64,000 nt of DNA from Saccharospirillum sp. MSK14-1 (GCF_003054965.1 NZ_MIES01000033.1:1488001-1552000), one strand, 5' to 3'. Positions 29,982-39,392 are shown, numbered from the stretch's first letter. A program made the numbers and translations. Notes: generated by a model not told the origin, from the letters alone.

Positions 29982-31379
29982 CTACTTACCCACTAACTTA
30001 CGAGCAAAACGCACCACTGGATGTAGAAAAATGTTATCCAGAAAAACCTGCTGTGACATCTGGCGCAAACTGTCGGCATAGGTCGGGTACGGATGAATGA
30101 CCCCCTGCAGTTTGCCGAAATTCAGCCCCAGTGTTTTTAGCACCTGCACCTCGGCGATCAACTCACCCGCACGCTCGGCCAATATGTGAGCGCCCAGCAC
30201 TTTGCCGCGTGAACTGATAATCAACTTAATGCGACCCCCATCGCCGGCTTTGGTCTTGGCGCGGTCGAGTTTTTCGGCCATGTCGTAATGATAAACACGG
30301 ATGCTGTCGCCATAATGTTCGCGCGCTTCGGCTTCGGTTAAACCGGCGCGGGCAAATTCCGGATCGGTGAAAATCGCCCAGCTGACGTGGTCGTAATTGA
30401 CCGAACGACGCAGCGGCAAAATGGCGTTCATAGCCGCAATTTTGCCCTGATAATTGGCCATATGACTCAGCAAGTACGGCCCGGCCACATCACCACAGGC
30501 GTAGATGTTTTTCGCGGTGGTACGCAGTTGCTTATTCAGCACCAGACCACGATCAACCTGTACACCAGCGTTTTCCAGACCCAGATTCTCAACATTGGCT
30601 TTACGACCCAGCGCCACCAGTATCCGCTCGGCGCTGAATTCCAACGTTTGACCCTCGCGTTCGGCTACCAAGGTCGTGCCTGCGTCCGACGCTGTCACTT
30701 CCACCGCCTTGGTACCGACTTCAAAGCGAACGCCTTCGCCCTGCAAACGCTCACGCAGCGCAGCGGCAAATTCAGGTTCTTCACGCGGCAACACTTCCGG
30801 CGCCATCTCCACAATGGTGACTGTCACACCCAGGCGATTCATCGCCTGCGCCAGCTCCATGCTGATCACACCGCCACCGAGTACCAGCACCGACTGGGGC
30901 AACTCCGTTTGCTGAAAGACGCTTTCATTGGTCAGGTAATCGACGCTGTCGAGGCCATCAATAGGCGGCACCATCGGCCGGCTGCCAGTCGCCAGAATGA
31001 ACTTACGGCCTTCAATCTGCTGACCATCAACCTCAATATGATGGGCATCGATAAACCGCGCCGTGCCATTCAGATAATCCGCCCCGGCCTTTTCCAGCAC
31101 CTCAGGCGTTTCATCCAGATACACCCGTTCGCTGACGCCGCGAACCCTCTCCAGCACCGCCGCGCCATCGACCGGTACGTCGGCAAACTGGCGGGCAGTA
31201 TGAATGGCTTTGGCCTGGTTGATGAGCGCCTTCGAAGGCACACAACCGGACCAGGTGCACTCACCGCCGGGACGATCTTTTTCCACCACCAGCACGCGCT
31301 TACCAAACCCGAGGGCGGTAAAGGCGGCGGTTAAACCGGCGGCGCCGGTGCCGATGACAATCAAATCGTAAGCTTTCAT
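29982..31379 (-). CDS. FAD-dependent NAD(P)-disulfide oxidoreductase (MerA-like branch)
   Basis: 465-residue class I flavoprotein disulfide reductase. It shows the FAD-binding GTGAAGLTAAF, the redox-active pair in GGECTWSGCVPSKAL, the NAD(P) loop VLGGGVISMELAQ, the second FAD motif IYACGDVAG and the C-terminal dimer region HPYPTYAD. The CxxxxC spacing and HPYPT tail resemble mercuric-reductase-like proteins, but there is no N-terminal HMA domain and no C-terminal vicinal Cys pair, so mercury reduction is unlikely. It is cotranscribed with the DUF1499 gene 6 bp upstream and may be under the divergent OhrR-like repressor. Confidence 0.9.
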   Translation of the reverse strand: MKAYDLIVIGTGAAGLTAAFTALGFGKRVLVVEKDRPGGECTWSGCVPSKALINQAKAIHTARQFADVPVDGAAVLERVRGVSERVYLDETPEVLEKAGADYLNGTARFIDAHHIEVDGQQIEGRKFILATGSRPMVPPIDGLDSVDYLTNESVFQQTELPQSVLVLGGGVISMELAQAMNRLGVTVTIVEMAPEVLPREEPEFAAALRERLQGEGVRFEVGTKAVEVTASDAGTTLVAEREGQTLEFSAERILVALGRKANVENLGLENAGVQVDRGLVLNKQLRTTAKNIYACGDVAGPYLLSHMANYQGKIAAMNAILPLRRSVNYDHVSWAIFTDPEFARAGLTEAEAREHYGDSIRVYHYDMAEKLDRAKTKAGDGGRIKLIISSRGKVLGAHILAERAGELIAEVQVLKTLGLNFGKLQGVIHPYPTYADSLRQMSQQVFLDNIFLHPVVRFARKLVGK

Positions 31380-31385
31380 AGCGGA

Positions 31386-31850
31386 TCAGACCTCGGCCTG
31401 GGTATAGAGTTCCGTCAGTTTTTCATAACGCTGGCGATTGAGACCCATATCGGAATAACCGGCGCGGCTGGCGGAACGGAAATGCACTTGCTGGGCTTCG
31501 CTGTCCAGATAGAACTCAACATCATCGTGGAAATGCATCTTGGCGGTGGTGAACACCACATAGACGTAGTCGTCTTCAACGGTGATGACTTCGGCGCCAC
31601 CATAGGCTTTTACCGCGTCCAAAATGGCTGCCCGGGTTGTGGTCTGGTCAGCTTTGAACGGCCACGGGCGTACACGACGCTCTTCATCATCCGCTTGAGT
31701 AGAAACGGCATTGGGCTTCTTGCTCAGGGCTTTCAATTTGCCATTGTCATGGCCCAGTTCCGGCACTTTATTGTTCTGCACAATGATGGTCAGGATATTC
31801 AGCGCGACCAGCGCCAGCAGAACCAACAACACAATCAGTACGATTTTCAT
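31386..31850 (-). CDS. DUF1499 membrane-anchored protein
   Basis: 154 residues. It has one N-terminal membrane segment (residues about 2-24, IVLIVLLVLLALVALNILTI) and then a DUF1499 domain with VRPWPFKADQT, YVYVVFTTAKMHFHDDVEFY (shortened) and FRSASRAGYSDMGLNRQR. The function of DUF1499 is not established. The start at 31850 begins the membrane segment cleanly; an upstream in-frame reading crosses the operator region. It is the first gene of the pair with the flavoprotein. Confidence 0.88.
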   Translation of the reverse strand: MKIVLIVLLVLLALVALNILTIIVQNNKVPELGHDNGKLKALSKKPNAVSTQADDEERRVRPWPFKADQTTTRAAILDAVKAYGGAEVITVEDDYVYVVFTTAKMHFHDDVEFYLDSEAQQVHFRSASRAGYSDMGLNRQRYEKLTELYTQAEV

Positions 31851-31882
31851 AGTCTTTCTCCTTTTTGCTTGCCAGCAAGTAT

Positions 31883-31894
31883 CTTGTGCGCAAA
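31883..31894. promoter_or_regulatory. OhrR-type operator, site 1
   Basis: CTTGTGCGCAAA within AAGTAT-C-TTGTGCGCAA-A. The core is close to known OhrR boxes, which carry TTGTGCGCAA-like sequences. It sits just upstream of the DUF1499 gene start. Confidence 0.6.
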
Positions 31895-31925
31895 CTTTAT
31901 GCCGATTCACTTGACCCGTCAATAC

Positions 31926-31938
31926 CTTGTGCGCAAAA
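31926..31938. promoter_or_regulatory. OhrR-type operator, site 2
   Basis: CTTGTGCGCAAAA, the same 10-bp core TTGTGCGCAA as site 1, 43 bp away (about four helical turns). It is followed by TACTTG, so the flank repeats AAGTA in inverted orientation relative to site 1. It lies 28 bp upstream of the MarR/OhrR-like gene, fitting autorepression. Confidence 0.6.
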
Positions 31939-31966
31939 TACTTGCACACTTCAACGAACCACGACC

Positions 31967-32419
31967 ATGAGCACCCGCCCGGAACAAACCCTCAGTAACC
32001 AGATCTGCCATTCCCTGTATTCGGCCACTAACGCCATGGTGCGCGCCTACCGGCCGTTACTCGAGCCGTTGGATCTGACCTATCCACAGTATCTGGTGAT
32101 GTTGGCGCTTTGGGAAGCGGACGGCATTGCCGTCAAAGAACTGGTGCGGCAGACGCGATTTGACTCGGGCAGTCTGACGCCGATTCTGAAACGCTTGGAA
32201 CAGAAAGGTTTGATTGAACGCAAACGGTCGCAAAGCGATGAACGTCAAAGAGTGATTCAGTTGACCCAGGCAGGACGCAACAAGCAGCGAGAGGCGCAAA
32301 GCGTGCCGGAACTGTTCTATTGCCGTACCGGTATGACGGCCGAACAGGCGATGACCATCAAAGAATTGACCGAAACGCTGTATCAGCATCTGGCCATGCT
32401 GGAACCGGTGGAGAGTTAG
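31967..32419 (+). CDS. OhrR-like MarR-family transcriptional regulator
   Basis: 150-residue winged-helix repressor. LSNQICHSLYSATNAMVRAY holds Cys14 at the position of the peroxide-sensing Cys of OhrR, TYPQYLVMLALWE matches the OhrR core, and the wing is SQSDERQRVIQLT. A second cysteine, Cys119 in LFYCRTGM, suggests the two-Cys OhrR type that forms an intersubunit disulfide. The target is probably the divergent DUF1499-flavoprotein pair and itself, through the two TTGTGCGCAA sites. No ohr peroxidase gene is nearby, which is unusual. Confidence 0.88.
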   Translation: MSTRPEQTLSNQICHSLYSATNAMVRAYRPLLEPLDLTYPQYLVMLALWEADGIAVKELVRQTRFDSGSLTPILKRLEQKGLIERKRSQSDERQRVIQLTQAGRNKQREAQSVPELFYCRTGMTAEQAMTIKELTETLYQHLAMLEPVES

Positions 32420-32426
32420 AAGAGCA

Positions 32427-32460
32427 GCGACACCAGACGAGGACACTCGCCTGGTGTCGC
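32427..32460. terminator. Bidirectional hairpin between ohrR-like gene and choV
   Basis: A perfect 10-bp stem GCGACACCAG / CTGGTGTCGC with a 14-nt loop lies between convergent stops. It is followed by CTTTC on the plus side. Confidence 0.65.
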
Positions 32461-32467
32461 CTTTCGA

Positions 32468-33628
32468 TCAGGCCGCGCGCTGACCGAGCAGACTGCGATA
32501 CAGTTGGGTATCACCGACGACTTTCACATCGCCGGAATCTTCCACCAACACCGCACAGCCAGTGCGATAACGCACTTCCATAATGTCACGGAAACGGCAT
32601 TGACCACTGACGCGAGTCGGCACCGCCGCCAGCGATTCAATGGCATCGCCTTCCTGCCAGCTTTGCACATCAACCGCATCACTGCCGCGGTAAACTTTGT
32701 TATCGCTCGGATCGAACCAGCAACCCTGGCGCTCATCGATGCAATAACGGCCGTTTTCCTGCCGATGTTCCGCCAGAGCCTGGGCCACATCCCGACCGCG
32801 CAGCACGTGCAAAGGATTAGTGTGAGCGACAAAATCCTCGACGTAATCATCCGCCGGATTAAGCACAATCTCCTGCGGTTTGCCCTGCTGCACAATCACA
32901 CCGTCTTTCATGATGGCAATGTTGTTGCCCAGCTTCAGCGCCTCGTCCAGATCGTGGCTGACGAAGATGATGGTCTTCTGCAGCTTCTCCTGCAGCACCA
33001 GCAGTTCATCCTGCAATTGCTGACGGATCAGCGGATCGAGCGCTGAGAACGGTTCGTCCATCAACAGAATGTCCGATTCCGTGGCCAAGGCGCGCGCCAG
33101 ACCGACACGTTGCTGCATACCACCGGACAAAGCGCTGGGCTTGTGATCGCGCCAGCCGGTCAGACCCACCAGCTCCAGCTGCTCGTCGACACGACGCTTG
33201 ATCTCGTCTTTCGACAGGTTTTGCACATCCAGCGCAAAGGCAACGTTTTCCGCCACCGTCAGCCACGGCATCAGCGCAAAACGCTGGAACACCATGGCAA
33301 TGCGCTTCATGCAAAATTCGCGTTGAGTGGTGTCATCGGCGTTGGTGAAGTCCACTTGCTGACCGTCTTCCTGGTCAATCAACACCTGACCCCGGGTCAC
33401 GGTATTCAGACCATTCACACAGCGCAGCAGGCTCGACTTGCCCGAACCGGACAAACCCATCAGCACACAGATTTCGCCTTTCTCAACGCGCAGGTTGACG
33501 TTGTGCACACCTAACACCAGACCGGTTTCAGCCTGCAAACGCGTGCGGTCATAACCGTCGTCAATCAATGGCAGGCCGCGTTCCGGTCGCTTACCGAAAA
33601 TCAGATCGACGTTCTTAAACTCAATCAT
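32468..33628 (-). CDS. choV: Choline/glycine betaine ABC transporter ATP-binding protein
   Basis: 386-residue ATPase of a quaternary-amine importer. Walker A is MGLSGSGKSSLL, the signature LSGGMQQRVGLARAL, Walker B LLMDEPFSALDPL, and the switch VSHDLDEAL. The C-terminus holds a shortened CBS-like region (FRDIMEVRYRTGCAVLVEDS), which in related ProV/OpuA proteins senses osmotic state. ChoV is chosen over ProV because the locus carries choX and bet genes. Its ATG overlaps the choW stop by 4 bp. Confidence 0.92.
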   Translation of the reverse strand: MIEFKNVDLIFGKRPERGLPLIDDGYDRTRLQAETGLVLGVHNVNLRVEKGEICVLMGLSGSGKSSLLRCVNGLNTVTRGQVLIDQEDGQQVDFTNADDTTQREFCMKRIAMVFQRFALMPWLTVAENVAFALDVQNLSKDEIKRRVDEQLELVGLTGWRDHKPSALSGGMQQRVGLARALATESDILLMDEPFSALDPLIRQQLQDELLVLQEKLQKTIIFVSHDLDEALKLGNNIAIMKDGVIVQQGKPQEIVLNPADDYVEDFVAHTNPLHVLRGRDVAQALAEHRQENGRYCIDERQGCWFDPSDNKVYRGSDAVDVQSWQEGDAIESLAAVPTRVSGQCRFRDIMEVRYRTGCAVLVEDSGDVKVVGDTQLYRSLLGQRAA

Positions 33629-34458
33629 GCGCCCGCTCCTTCACGTTGTTTAAACAGACGGTCGAGCAAGATCGCCACCAGGACGATCGCCAGACCGGCT
33701 TCAAAACCGCGTGCGATATCAACGGTGTTCAATGCCCGCACGACTGGCTTACCCAGCCCATCGGCACCGACCAAAGCAGCAATCACCACCATGGACAGCG
33801 ACAACATAATGCACTGGGTAATGCCTGCTGCGATGCTCGACGCAGCCGCTGGCAATTCAATGCGCCACAACAATTGGCGATTGGAACAACCAAAGGATTT
33901 GCCCGCTTCAACCAATTCGGTCGGCACTTGAGAAATGCCCAGGCACGTCAGGCGAATCGGTGCGGCGATGGAGAAAATAATGGTCGCGACCAACCCGGGC
34001 ACCACACCCAAACCAAAGAGCGTCAGGGTCGGGATCAGATACACAAAGGTGGGCACTGTCTGCATCAAATCGAGGATCGGTCGCAAAATGGTGTAGAGCC
34101 AGCTGCGGTGCGCAGCGGCAATGCCAATCGGTACGCCGATCAACACACAAATAAAGGTTGCCCAGACCACCATCACCAGTGTCTGCAGCGTGTCTTCCCA
34201 GTAGCCGAGGTTCCACACCAGCAAGAACGACAGGATCGCAAACACCGTCAGGCCAACATTGCGGCGCAACCAGTAAATCAAGGCCGCACTGATCAGAATA
34301 AAGGCCCAGGGCGGGAACCAGAGTAATGCATCGGTAACGCCTTCGATCATCCATTCCAGAGCAATCGACACGCCATCGAAAAACCAGGCACCGGAATCAA
34401 CCAGCCAATCGAAAAACGCTTCGATGATGGGTCCCAGCGGAATCTTGTAGTTATCCAT
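33625..34458 (-). CDS. choW: Choline/glycine betaine ABC transporter permease
   Basis: Inner-membrane permease of 277 residues with about six hydrophobic segments. A short N-terminal region is followed by LGYWEDTLQTLVMVVWATFI and the EAA-type loop GCSNRQLLWRIELPAAASSI. QTVPTFVYLIPTLTLFG is a hallmark of ProW/ChoW permeases. It lies between choX and choV and is separated from choX by 55 bp holding a strong stem-loop. Confidence 0.92.
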   Translation of the reverse strand: MDNYKIPLGPIIEAFFDWLVDSGAWFFDGVSIALEWMIEGVTDALLWFPPWAFILISAALIYWLRRNVGLTVFAILSFLLVWNLGYWEDTLQTLVMVVWATFICVLIGVPIGIAAAHRSWLYTILRPILDLMQTVPTFVYLIPTLTLFGLGVVPGLVATIIFSIAAPIRLTCLGISQVPTELVEAGKSFGCSNRQLLWRIELPAAASSIAAGITQCIMLSLSMVVIAALVGADGLGKPVVRALNTVDIARGFEAGLAIVLVAILLDRLFKQREGAGA

Positions 34459-34476
34459 AAGTCAGTGTCTCATTGT

Positions 34477-34500
34477 GAGGCCCGCACACGGGCGGGCCTC
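34477..34500 (-). other. Intercistronic stem-loop between choX and choW
   Basis: A perfect 9-bp stem GAGGCCCGC / GCGGGCCTC with a 6-nt loop lies 13 bp after the choX stop and 18 bp before the choW start, with no U-tract. Such hairpins commonly protect the upstream message of a binding protein from 3' decay, or partly terminate, giving more ChoX than permease. Confidence 0.6.
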
Positions 34501-34513
34501 GTCTGGTGAGAGA

Positions 34514-35443
34514 TCAGAGTGCAGACTTAACAGCGTCCAGCGCGGGTTCACCGTCAAGGGTGGTCACACCTTCCAACCAGGTGTCGAGCACGTCCGGGTT
34601 GTTGCTCAACCATTGCTCAGCCGCCGCTTCCGGTTGCATGCCTTCATCCAGAATCAGCGCCATCACTTCGTTTTCGGCCGCCAGCGTGAACGTCAGGTTG
34701 TTCAGCAGCGTGCCGACGTTGGCGCACTCATCAACGTAACCCGCACGGGTGTTGGTGTAGATGGTGGCACCGCCGAAATCCGGGCCGAAGTAGTCGTCGC
34801 CACCGGACAGGTAGGCCAGATCAAAGTTGGCGTTCATCGGATGCGGCTCCCAACCCAGGAAGACAATCCACTCATCGCGGTTCACCGCACGGCCAACCTG
34901 AGCCAGCATGCCCGCTTCACTGGACGCCACCAGTTCGAAGTCTTCCAGGTCGAAGGCATTGGTATCGATCATGTCCTGGATCAGACGATTGCCGTCGTTA
35001 CCCGGCTCGATGCCATAGATGCGTTCTTCGAATTCATCAGCATGAGTGGCGATATCGGCGAAGCTGGTGACACCGGCATCGGCAACATACTGGGGCACTG
35101 CCAGGGTGTATTTGGCGCCTTCGAGGTTCACACCAACAATGTCGACGGTACCGGCTTCACGGTAAGCGGCGATGTCGCCTTCCATGGTTGGCATCCAGTT
35201 GCCCAGGAAGATGTCGATTTCGCCGTTGGCCAGTGAACGGTAAGTCACCGGTACTGACAACAGCTCGCTTTCGGTTTCATAACCCATGCGTTCCAGCACG
35301 GCGGATGTCAGAGCGGTGGTGGCGGTAATGTCGGTCCAGCCAACGTCGGCAAAACGTACGGTTTCACATTGTTCGGCGGCGTGAGCCAAAGTGGCAGCAC
35401 TGCCGGCGACCAGAGCGGCCGCCATCATCGATTGCACTTTCAT
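34514..35443 (-). CDS. choX: Choline-binding periplasmic protein ChoX
   Basis: 309-residue substrate-binding protein with a signal peptide (MKVQSMMAAALVAGSAATLA then HAA). The aromatic cage that holds the trimethylammonium group in ChoX can be placed at Trp36 (DVGWTD), Trp83 (GNWMP), Tyr112 (AKYTL) and Trp198 (LGWEPHP). IEPGNDGN supplies the conserved contact loop. The set matches ChoX rather than ProX. With choW and choV it should import choline for oxidation by BetA and BetB encoded just upstream. Confidence 0.93.
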   Translation of the reverse strand: MKVQSMMAAALVAGSAATLAHAAEQCETVRFADVGWTDITATTALTSAVLERMGYETESELLSVPVTYRSLANGEIDIFLGNWMPTMEGDIAAYREAGTVDIVGVNLEGAKYTLAVPQYVADAGVTSFADIATHADEFEERIYGIEPGNDGNRLIQDMIDTNAFDLEDFELVASSEAGMLAQVGRAVNRDEWIVFLGWEPHPMNANFDLAYLSGGDDYFGPDFGGATIYTNTRAGYVDECANVGTLLNNLTFTLAAENEVMALILDEGMQPEAAAEQWLSNNPDVLDTWLEGVTTLDGEPALDAVKSAL

Positions 35444-35565
35444 GGTCTCGTCCTCTTCGGGGTTACTGTCGTTTAAGGCAGGCTCTGCGGCCCGCTATTT
35501 GCCGGGAATCGGCAATCTTTAATCCGGCCGCCACCAGGCGACCGGTCTTGCTTACACTGTGTCGA

Positions 35566-37239
35566 TTAACGTTGCTCGGTCTGCCAGTTCGGGTGCTCCC
35601 AAACCGGCGCAGTCGAACGCGGCAGCATTTCACGGCCGCGAATATGGTCGGCGCATTTTTCCGCCAGCATGATGGTCGGCGCATTGAGGTTGCCGCTGAC
35701 CAGTGATGGCATGATGGAGGCATCCACCACGCGCAGATTCTTCACGCCATAGACACGCGCTTCGCTGTCGACCACGGCCATCGGATCGTCGGCCGCGCCC
35801 ATCTTGCAGGTGCAGGATGGGTGATAAGCGCTGTCGGCGTTCTGGCGCACCCAGGCATCGATTTCTTCATCGGTCTGGACGTTCGGACCCGGCTCCAGTT
35901 CTTCACCACGAAATTCTTTGAAGGCATCCTGCGCCATGATTTCGCGGGTCAGCTTGACGCTCTGACGCATCTCCCAAACATCGCGTTCGGTCGACAGCAA
36001 ATTGGGCTGAATGATCGGATGCTCGTTCGGATCAGCCGAGCGCAGTTTCAGATAACCACGACTGGTCTGACGCATCGGTCCAACGTGGCACTGATAGGCA
36101 TGCAACTGCGGCGGCGTACGACCGTGGTCGATCACCTGCGACGGCAAAAAGTGATATTGAATATCCGGGTGACGCACACCGGCCTCACTGCGAATAAAAC
36201 CACCGGCTTCCAAATGAGTGGTGCGGCAGGCGCCCTTATCGTGATTCAAAAACCAGGTGATGCCCGCGAAAGTCATGTGCGGCTGGGTCTGGTATTTGTA
36301 CAGCGTGATTGGCTGGGAACATTTTTGCTGCACGTAGAGTTCCAGGTGATCTTGCAGGTTCTGGCCCACACCCGGACGATGTGCAACAACATCGATGCCC
36401 ATTTCTTTGAGGTGCGTTTCATCACCAATACCCGAGAGCATCAGCAACTGCGGCGAGTTGATCGCGCCACCGCTGGCAATGACTTCTTTATTGGCTTTAA
36501 CTCGAACCGTTTTGCCACGCTGAATGTATTCAACGCCAACGGCGGTATCGCCATCGAACAAAATGCGTTGCACCATGGCGCCGGTTTCGGCCGTCAGATT
36601 CGGGCGATCCAGCACCGGGCGCAGAAAAGCCTGTGCGGTATTCCAGCGCTTGCCTTTCTTGATGGTCATGTCCATCACGCCAACGCCTTCCTGCTGGTAA
36701 CCGTTCATGTCTTCGGTGAACGGATAACCGGCTTGCTGTCCGGCTTCGATAAAGGCATCGAACAATGGGTTCGGATAATCGCCGGTATGAACGTTCAGCG
36801 GACCATCACCACCGCGATAATCATCAGCGCCTTTTTCGCGCGTTTCTGCCTTGCGGAAATACGGCAGCACATCGGCGTACGACCAGCCAGTAGCCCCCTC
36901 TTCCTGCCAACGGTCGTAATCGAAGGCATGGCCACGGATATAAACCATGGCGTTCAACGATGAACCACCACCCCAGACTTTACCGCGCGGCCAATACAGT
37001 TTGCGGCCGTCCATGTGTTCTTGCGGTTCGGTGTGGTAGTACCAGTTGTATTTGTCGTCCATCAGGTTGTACATCAACGCCGCTGGCATATGAATTTTCC
37101 AGGTGTCGTCCTTACGGCCGGCTTCCAGAACCAGCACCTGACGATCGCTGTCTTCGGACAGTCGATTGGCCAGCACGCAACCGGCCGAGCCGGTGCCGAT
37201 GATGATGTAGTCGTATTCGGTATCGAAGCGGTACGCCAT
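35566..37239 (-). CDS. betA: Choline dehydrogenase
   Basis: FAD-dependent GMC oxidoreductase of 557 residues that oxidises choline to betaine aldehyde, usually membrane-associated. The FAD loop YDYIIIGTGSAGCVLANRL, GMC signature GGSSLNAMVYIRG and active-site His in SAYHPSCTCKMG are visible, and GNLNAPTIM lies near the C-terminus. The ATG at 37239 is preferred; an in-frame GTG four codons upstream adds MSKS. It follows betB by 63 bp in the betI-betB-betA order. Confidence 0.95.
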   Translation of the reverse strand: MAYRFDTEYDYIIIGTGSAGCVLANRLSEDSDRQVLVLEAGRKDDTWKIHMPAALMYNLMDDKYNWYYHTEPQEHMDGRKLYWPRGKVWGGGSSLNAMVYIRGHAFDYDRWQEEGATGWSYADVLPYFRKAETREKGADDYRGGDGPLNVHTGDYPNPLFDAFIEAGQQAGYPFTEDMNGYQQEGVGVMDMTIKKGKRWNTAQAFLRPVLDRPNLTAETGAMVQRILFDGDTAVGVEYIQRGKTVRVKANKEVIASGGAINSPQLLMLSGIGDETHLKEMGIDVVAHRPGVGQNLQDHLELYVQQKCSQPITLYKYQTQPHMTFAGITWFLNHDKGACRTTHLEAGGFIRSEAGVRHPDIQYHFLPSQVIDHGRTPPQLHAYQCHVGPMRQTSRGYLKLRSADPNEHPIIQPNLLSTERDVWEMRQSVKLTREIMAQDAFKEFRGEELEPGPNVQTDEEIDAWVRQNADSAYHPSCTCKMGAADDPMAVVDSEARVYGVKNLRVVDASIMPSLVSGNLNAPTIMLAEKCADHIRGREMLPRSTAPVWEHPNWQTEQR

Positions 37240-37302
37240 GCTCTTGCTCACTTCTGACAGTTAATTGAATGTGGTTTAAACAGCCGACTCAAAAAGGCGG
37301 CC

Positions 37303-38766
37303 TCAAAATGGAGCGTCGATCTTGCCCATGCCAACGTAAACGGCTTTGGTTTGGGTGTACTGCGCCAGCGTTTCGATGCCGTTTTCGCGGCCAACACCCG
37401 ACTGTTTGTAACCACCGACTGGCATTTCTGCCGGTGAATCGCCCCAGGCATTGATCCAGCAAATACCCGCTTGCAACTGAGCAATAACGCGATGCGCTGT
37501 CTGAATATCCTGAGTGAACACGCCCGCTGCCAGGCCGTAATGGGTATCGTTGGCGCGTTCGATCACTTCGGCTTCATCGCTGAAGCGCAGAATCGACATC
37601 ACCGGACCAAAAATTTCCTCGCGCACTTGCGGCATTTCATCGGTGCAATCGGCGAAGACCGTCGGCTGTACGAAGAAACCACCTTCACAACCTTCCGGCT
37701 GCACCGGCTGACCACCGGTGACCAATCGCGCACCACTGGCTTTACCCGCTTCAATAAAACCCACCACTTTGCGTTGGTGCTCGCGCGAGATCAGTGCGCC
37801 AATGTTGGTGTCCGGATGCATCGGATCGCCGATAACGACATTGCGTTCGGTACGATCTTTAACGCGTTCCACGAAGGTGTCGTAAATGCTGTCGTGCACA
37901 AACACCCGTGTGCCGTTGGTGCATACCTCGCCCTGGGTATAGAAGTTGGCGAGCAGAGCGCCGCCAACGGCATTGTCCAAATCGGCGTCGGAGAAAACGA
38001 TCAGCGGCGACTTACCGCCCAACTCCATGGTGACGTCTTTGAGTGTGCCCGCCGATGCGGCCATCACTTTCTTACCGGTGCCGACTTCGCCGGTGAATGA
38101 CACCTTGGCAATGTCCGGATGACCGGTTAACGCTTGGCCGACGCGAGCATCGCCCTGCACCACATTGAACACACCCGCAGGCATGCCCGCTTCGATAAAA
38201 ATTTCCGCCAGCTTGGCCGCACCCATCGGCGTTTCCTCCGACGGTTTAAACACCTGCGCATTACCACACGCCAATGCCGGGCCTGCTTTCCAGCAAGCAA
38301 TCTGCAATGGATAATTCCACGCGCCGATGCCGGCACAAACGCCCAGCGGTTCGCGACGGGTGTAATAAAAATCCTGACCCAACGACTGCTGCACGCCTTC
38401 GATGGCCGGAGCCAGACCCGCGTAATACTCGATCACGTCAGCGCCGGTCACGACGTCAACCACGCTCGCTTCCTGCCAGGGTTTGCCAGTGTCGAGCACT
38501 TCGACTTTGGCCAAGTCGTCATTGCGCTCGCGCAGTAAGGCCACCGCCTTGTGCAGAATGCGCGCGCGTTCGACCGCGCTCATCGCCGACCAGGTAGCAA
38601 ATCCTTCCTGGGCGCTGCGTACCGCTTTATTCACCGTCTCAGCGTTGGCCATTTCCACTTCATAAATGGCGTCGCCGGTGGCCGGGTTCAGCACCTCAAA
38701 GGTCTCGCCGTCACCCGGCGCCAGGTATTCGCCGTGGATGAAAGAGGTCAGTCTCGGCAAGCTCAT
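37303..38766 (-). CDS. betB: Betaine aldehyde dehydrogenase
   Basis: NAD(P)-dependent aldehyde dehydrogenase of 487 residues that makes glycine betaine. The catalytic glutamate is in [11 protein letters not shown] and the nucleophile Cys in [21 protein letters not shown] binds the cofactor. The [11 protein letters not shown] context is specific to BetB. The start at 38766 overlaps the betI stop (ATGA) and follows GGAGA. The product is the main compatible solute of the locus. Confidence 0.96.
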   Translation of the reverse strand: MSLPRLTSFIHGEYLAPGDGETFEVLNPATGDAIYEVEMANAETVNKAVRSAQEGFATWSAMSAVERARILHKAVALLRERNDDLAKVEVLDTGKPWQEASVVDVVTGADVIEYYAGLAPAIEGVQQSLGQDFYYTRREPLGVCAGIGAWNYPLQIACWKAGPALACGNAQVFKPSEETPMGAAKLAEIFIEAGMPAGVFNVVQGDARVGQALTGHPDIAKVSFTGEVGTGKKVMAASAGTLKDVTMELGGKSPLIVFSDADLDNAVGGALLANFYTQGEVCTNGTRVFVHDSIYDTFVERVKDRTERNVVIGDPMHPDTNIGALISREHQRKVVGFIEAGKASGARLVTGGQPVQPEGCEGGFFVQPTVFADCTDEMPQVREEIFGPVMSILRFSDEAEVIERANDTHYGLAAGVFTQDIQTAHRVIAQLQAGICWINAWGDSPAEMPVGGYKQSGVGRENGIETLAQYTQTKAVYVGMGKIDAPF

Positions 38767-39374
38767 CAAGCAGTCTCCGTATTATTCGAGTGTTGTTTAG
38801 CGACAGAGATCAACAGCTCAGTCTGGTGTCGACACAGCGCAATACAGCGATCGGCCTGAATGCCGTCCGGAGATAAAGCGCCGCGCAACCAGAGGCCATC
38901 GATCAAGGCCGCCAGGGTTCCAGCCGCCTGATTCGGCGCTGGATGATTCAGTTGTTTAAAGCTGTAACGCAGATTCGAATGCAGCCGTTTTTCGTTGATG
39001 CGCTGCAATCGAGCAAAGGTCGGTTCGTGCATCGCGCTGGACCAAAATGCCAACCAGGTTTTGGCCGACAGCGGATCGGTCTGCGTTTTGGAAAAGTTGG
39101 TCTCAATAATGGCGTCGATGCGTTGCTCCGCCGTCGGATTCGCGGGCAATCGACCGATCAGATCCAGCTTCAATTGCTGCAACAGCTCGCGCATTGTCGC
39201 TTCCAACAGACCCAGCTTATTGCCGAAATAGTGCGCAATGATGCCCGCCGACACGCCCGCTCGCTTGGCAATGCTCTGTACGGTCGTCGCCGCAAACCCG
39301 GATTCACCGATGCAAGCACGGGTGGCATCAATCAATTGCTGGCGGCGAATAGGCTCCATTCCGACTTTGGGCAT
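38766..39374 (-). CDS. betI: TetR-family repressor of betaine synthesis BetI
   Basis: 202-residue TetR regulator that binds choline and derepresses bet genes. The HTH region is [22 protein letters not shown], and the start [18 protein letters not shown] is typical of BetI. The ATG at 39374 follows AAAGGA; a TTG at 39380 is a weaker alternative. It heads the betI-betB-betA-choX-choW-choV run. A TTGA-TCAT-TCAA palindrome 118 bp upstream is the likely operator. Confidence 0.94.
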   Translation of the reverse strand: MPKVGMEPIRRQQLIDATRACIGESGFAATTVQSIAKRAGVSAGIIAHYFGNKLGLLEATMRELLQQLKLDLIGRLPANPTAEQRIDAIIETNFSKTQTDPLSAKTWLAFWSSAMHEPTFARLQRINEKRLHSNLRYSFKQLNHPAPNQAAGTLAALIDGLWLRGALSPDGIQADRCIALCRHQTELLISVAKQHSNNTETA

Positions 39375-39392
39375 TGGCAATCCTTTTGGATT

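Noticed and set aside
30387-31334. Plus-strand open frame of 315 codons antisense to the flavoprotein gene
   Set aside because: High-GC antisense frame with His/Arg-rich composition typical of shadows; the minus-strand protein has clear motifs.
29982-31379. Mercuric reductase (merA)
   Set aside because: No N-terminal HMA domain, no C-terminal vicinal cysteines and no mer operon genes nearby.
35821-36963. Long plus-strand open frame of 380 codons antisense to betA
   Set aside because: It mirrors a well-conserved gene on the other strand, has no ribosome-binding site and no recognisable motif.
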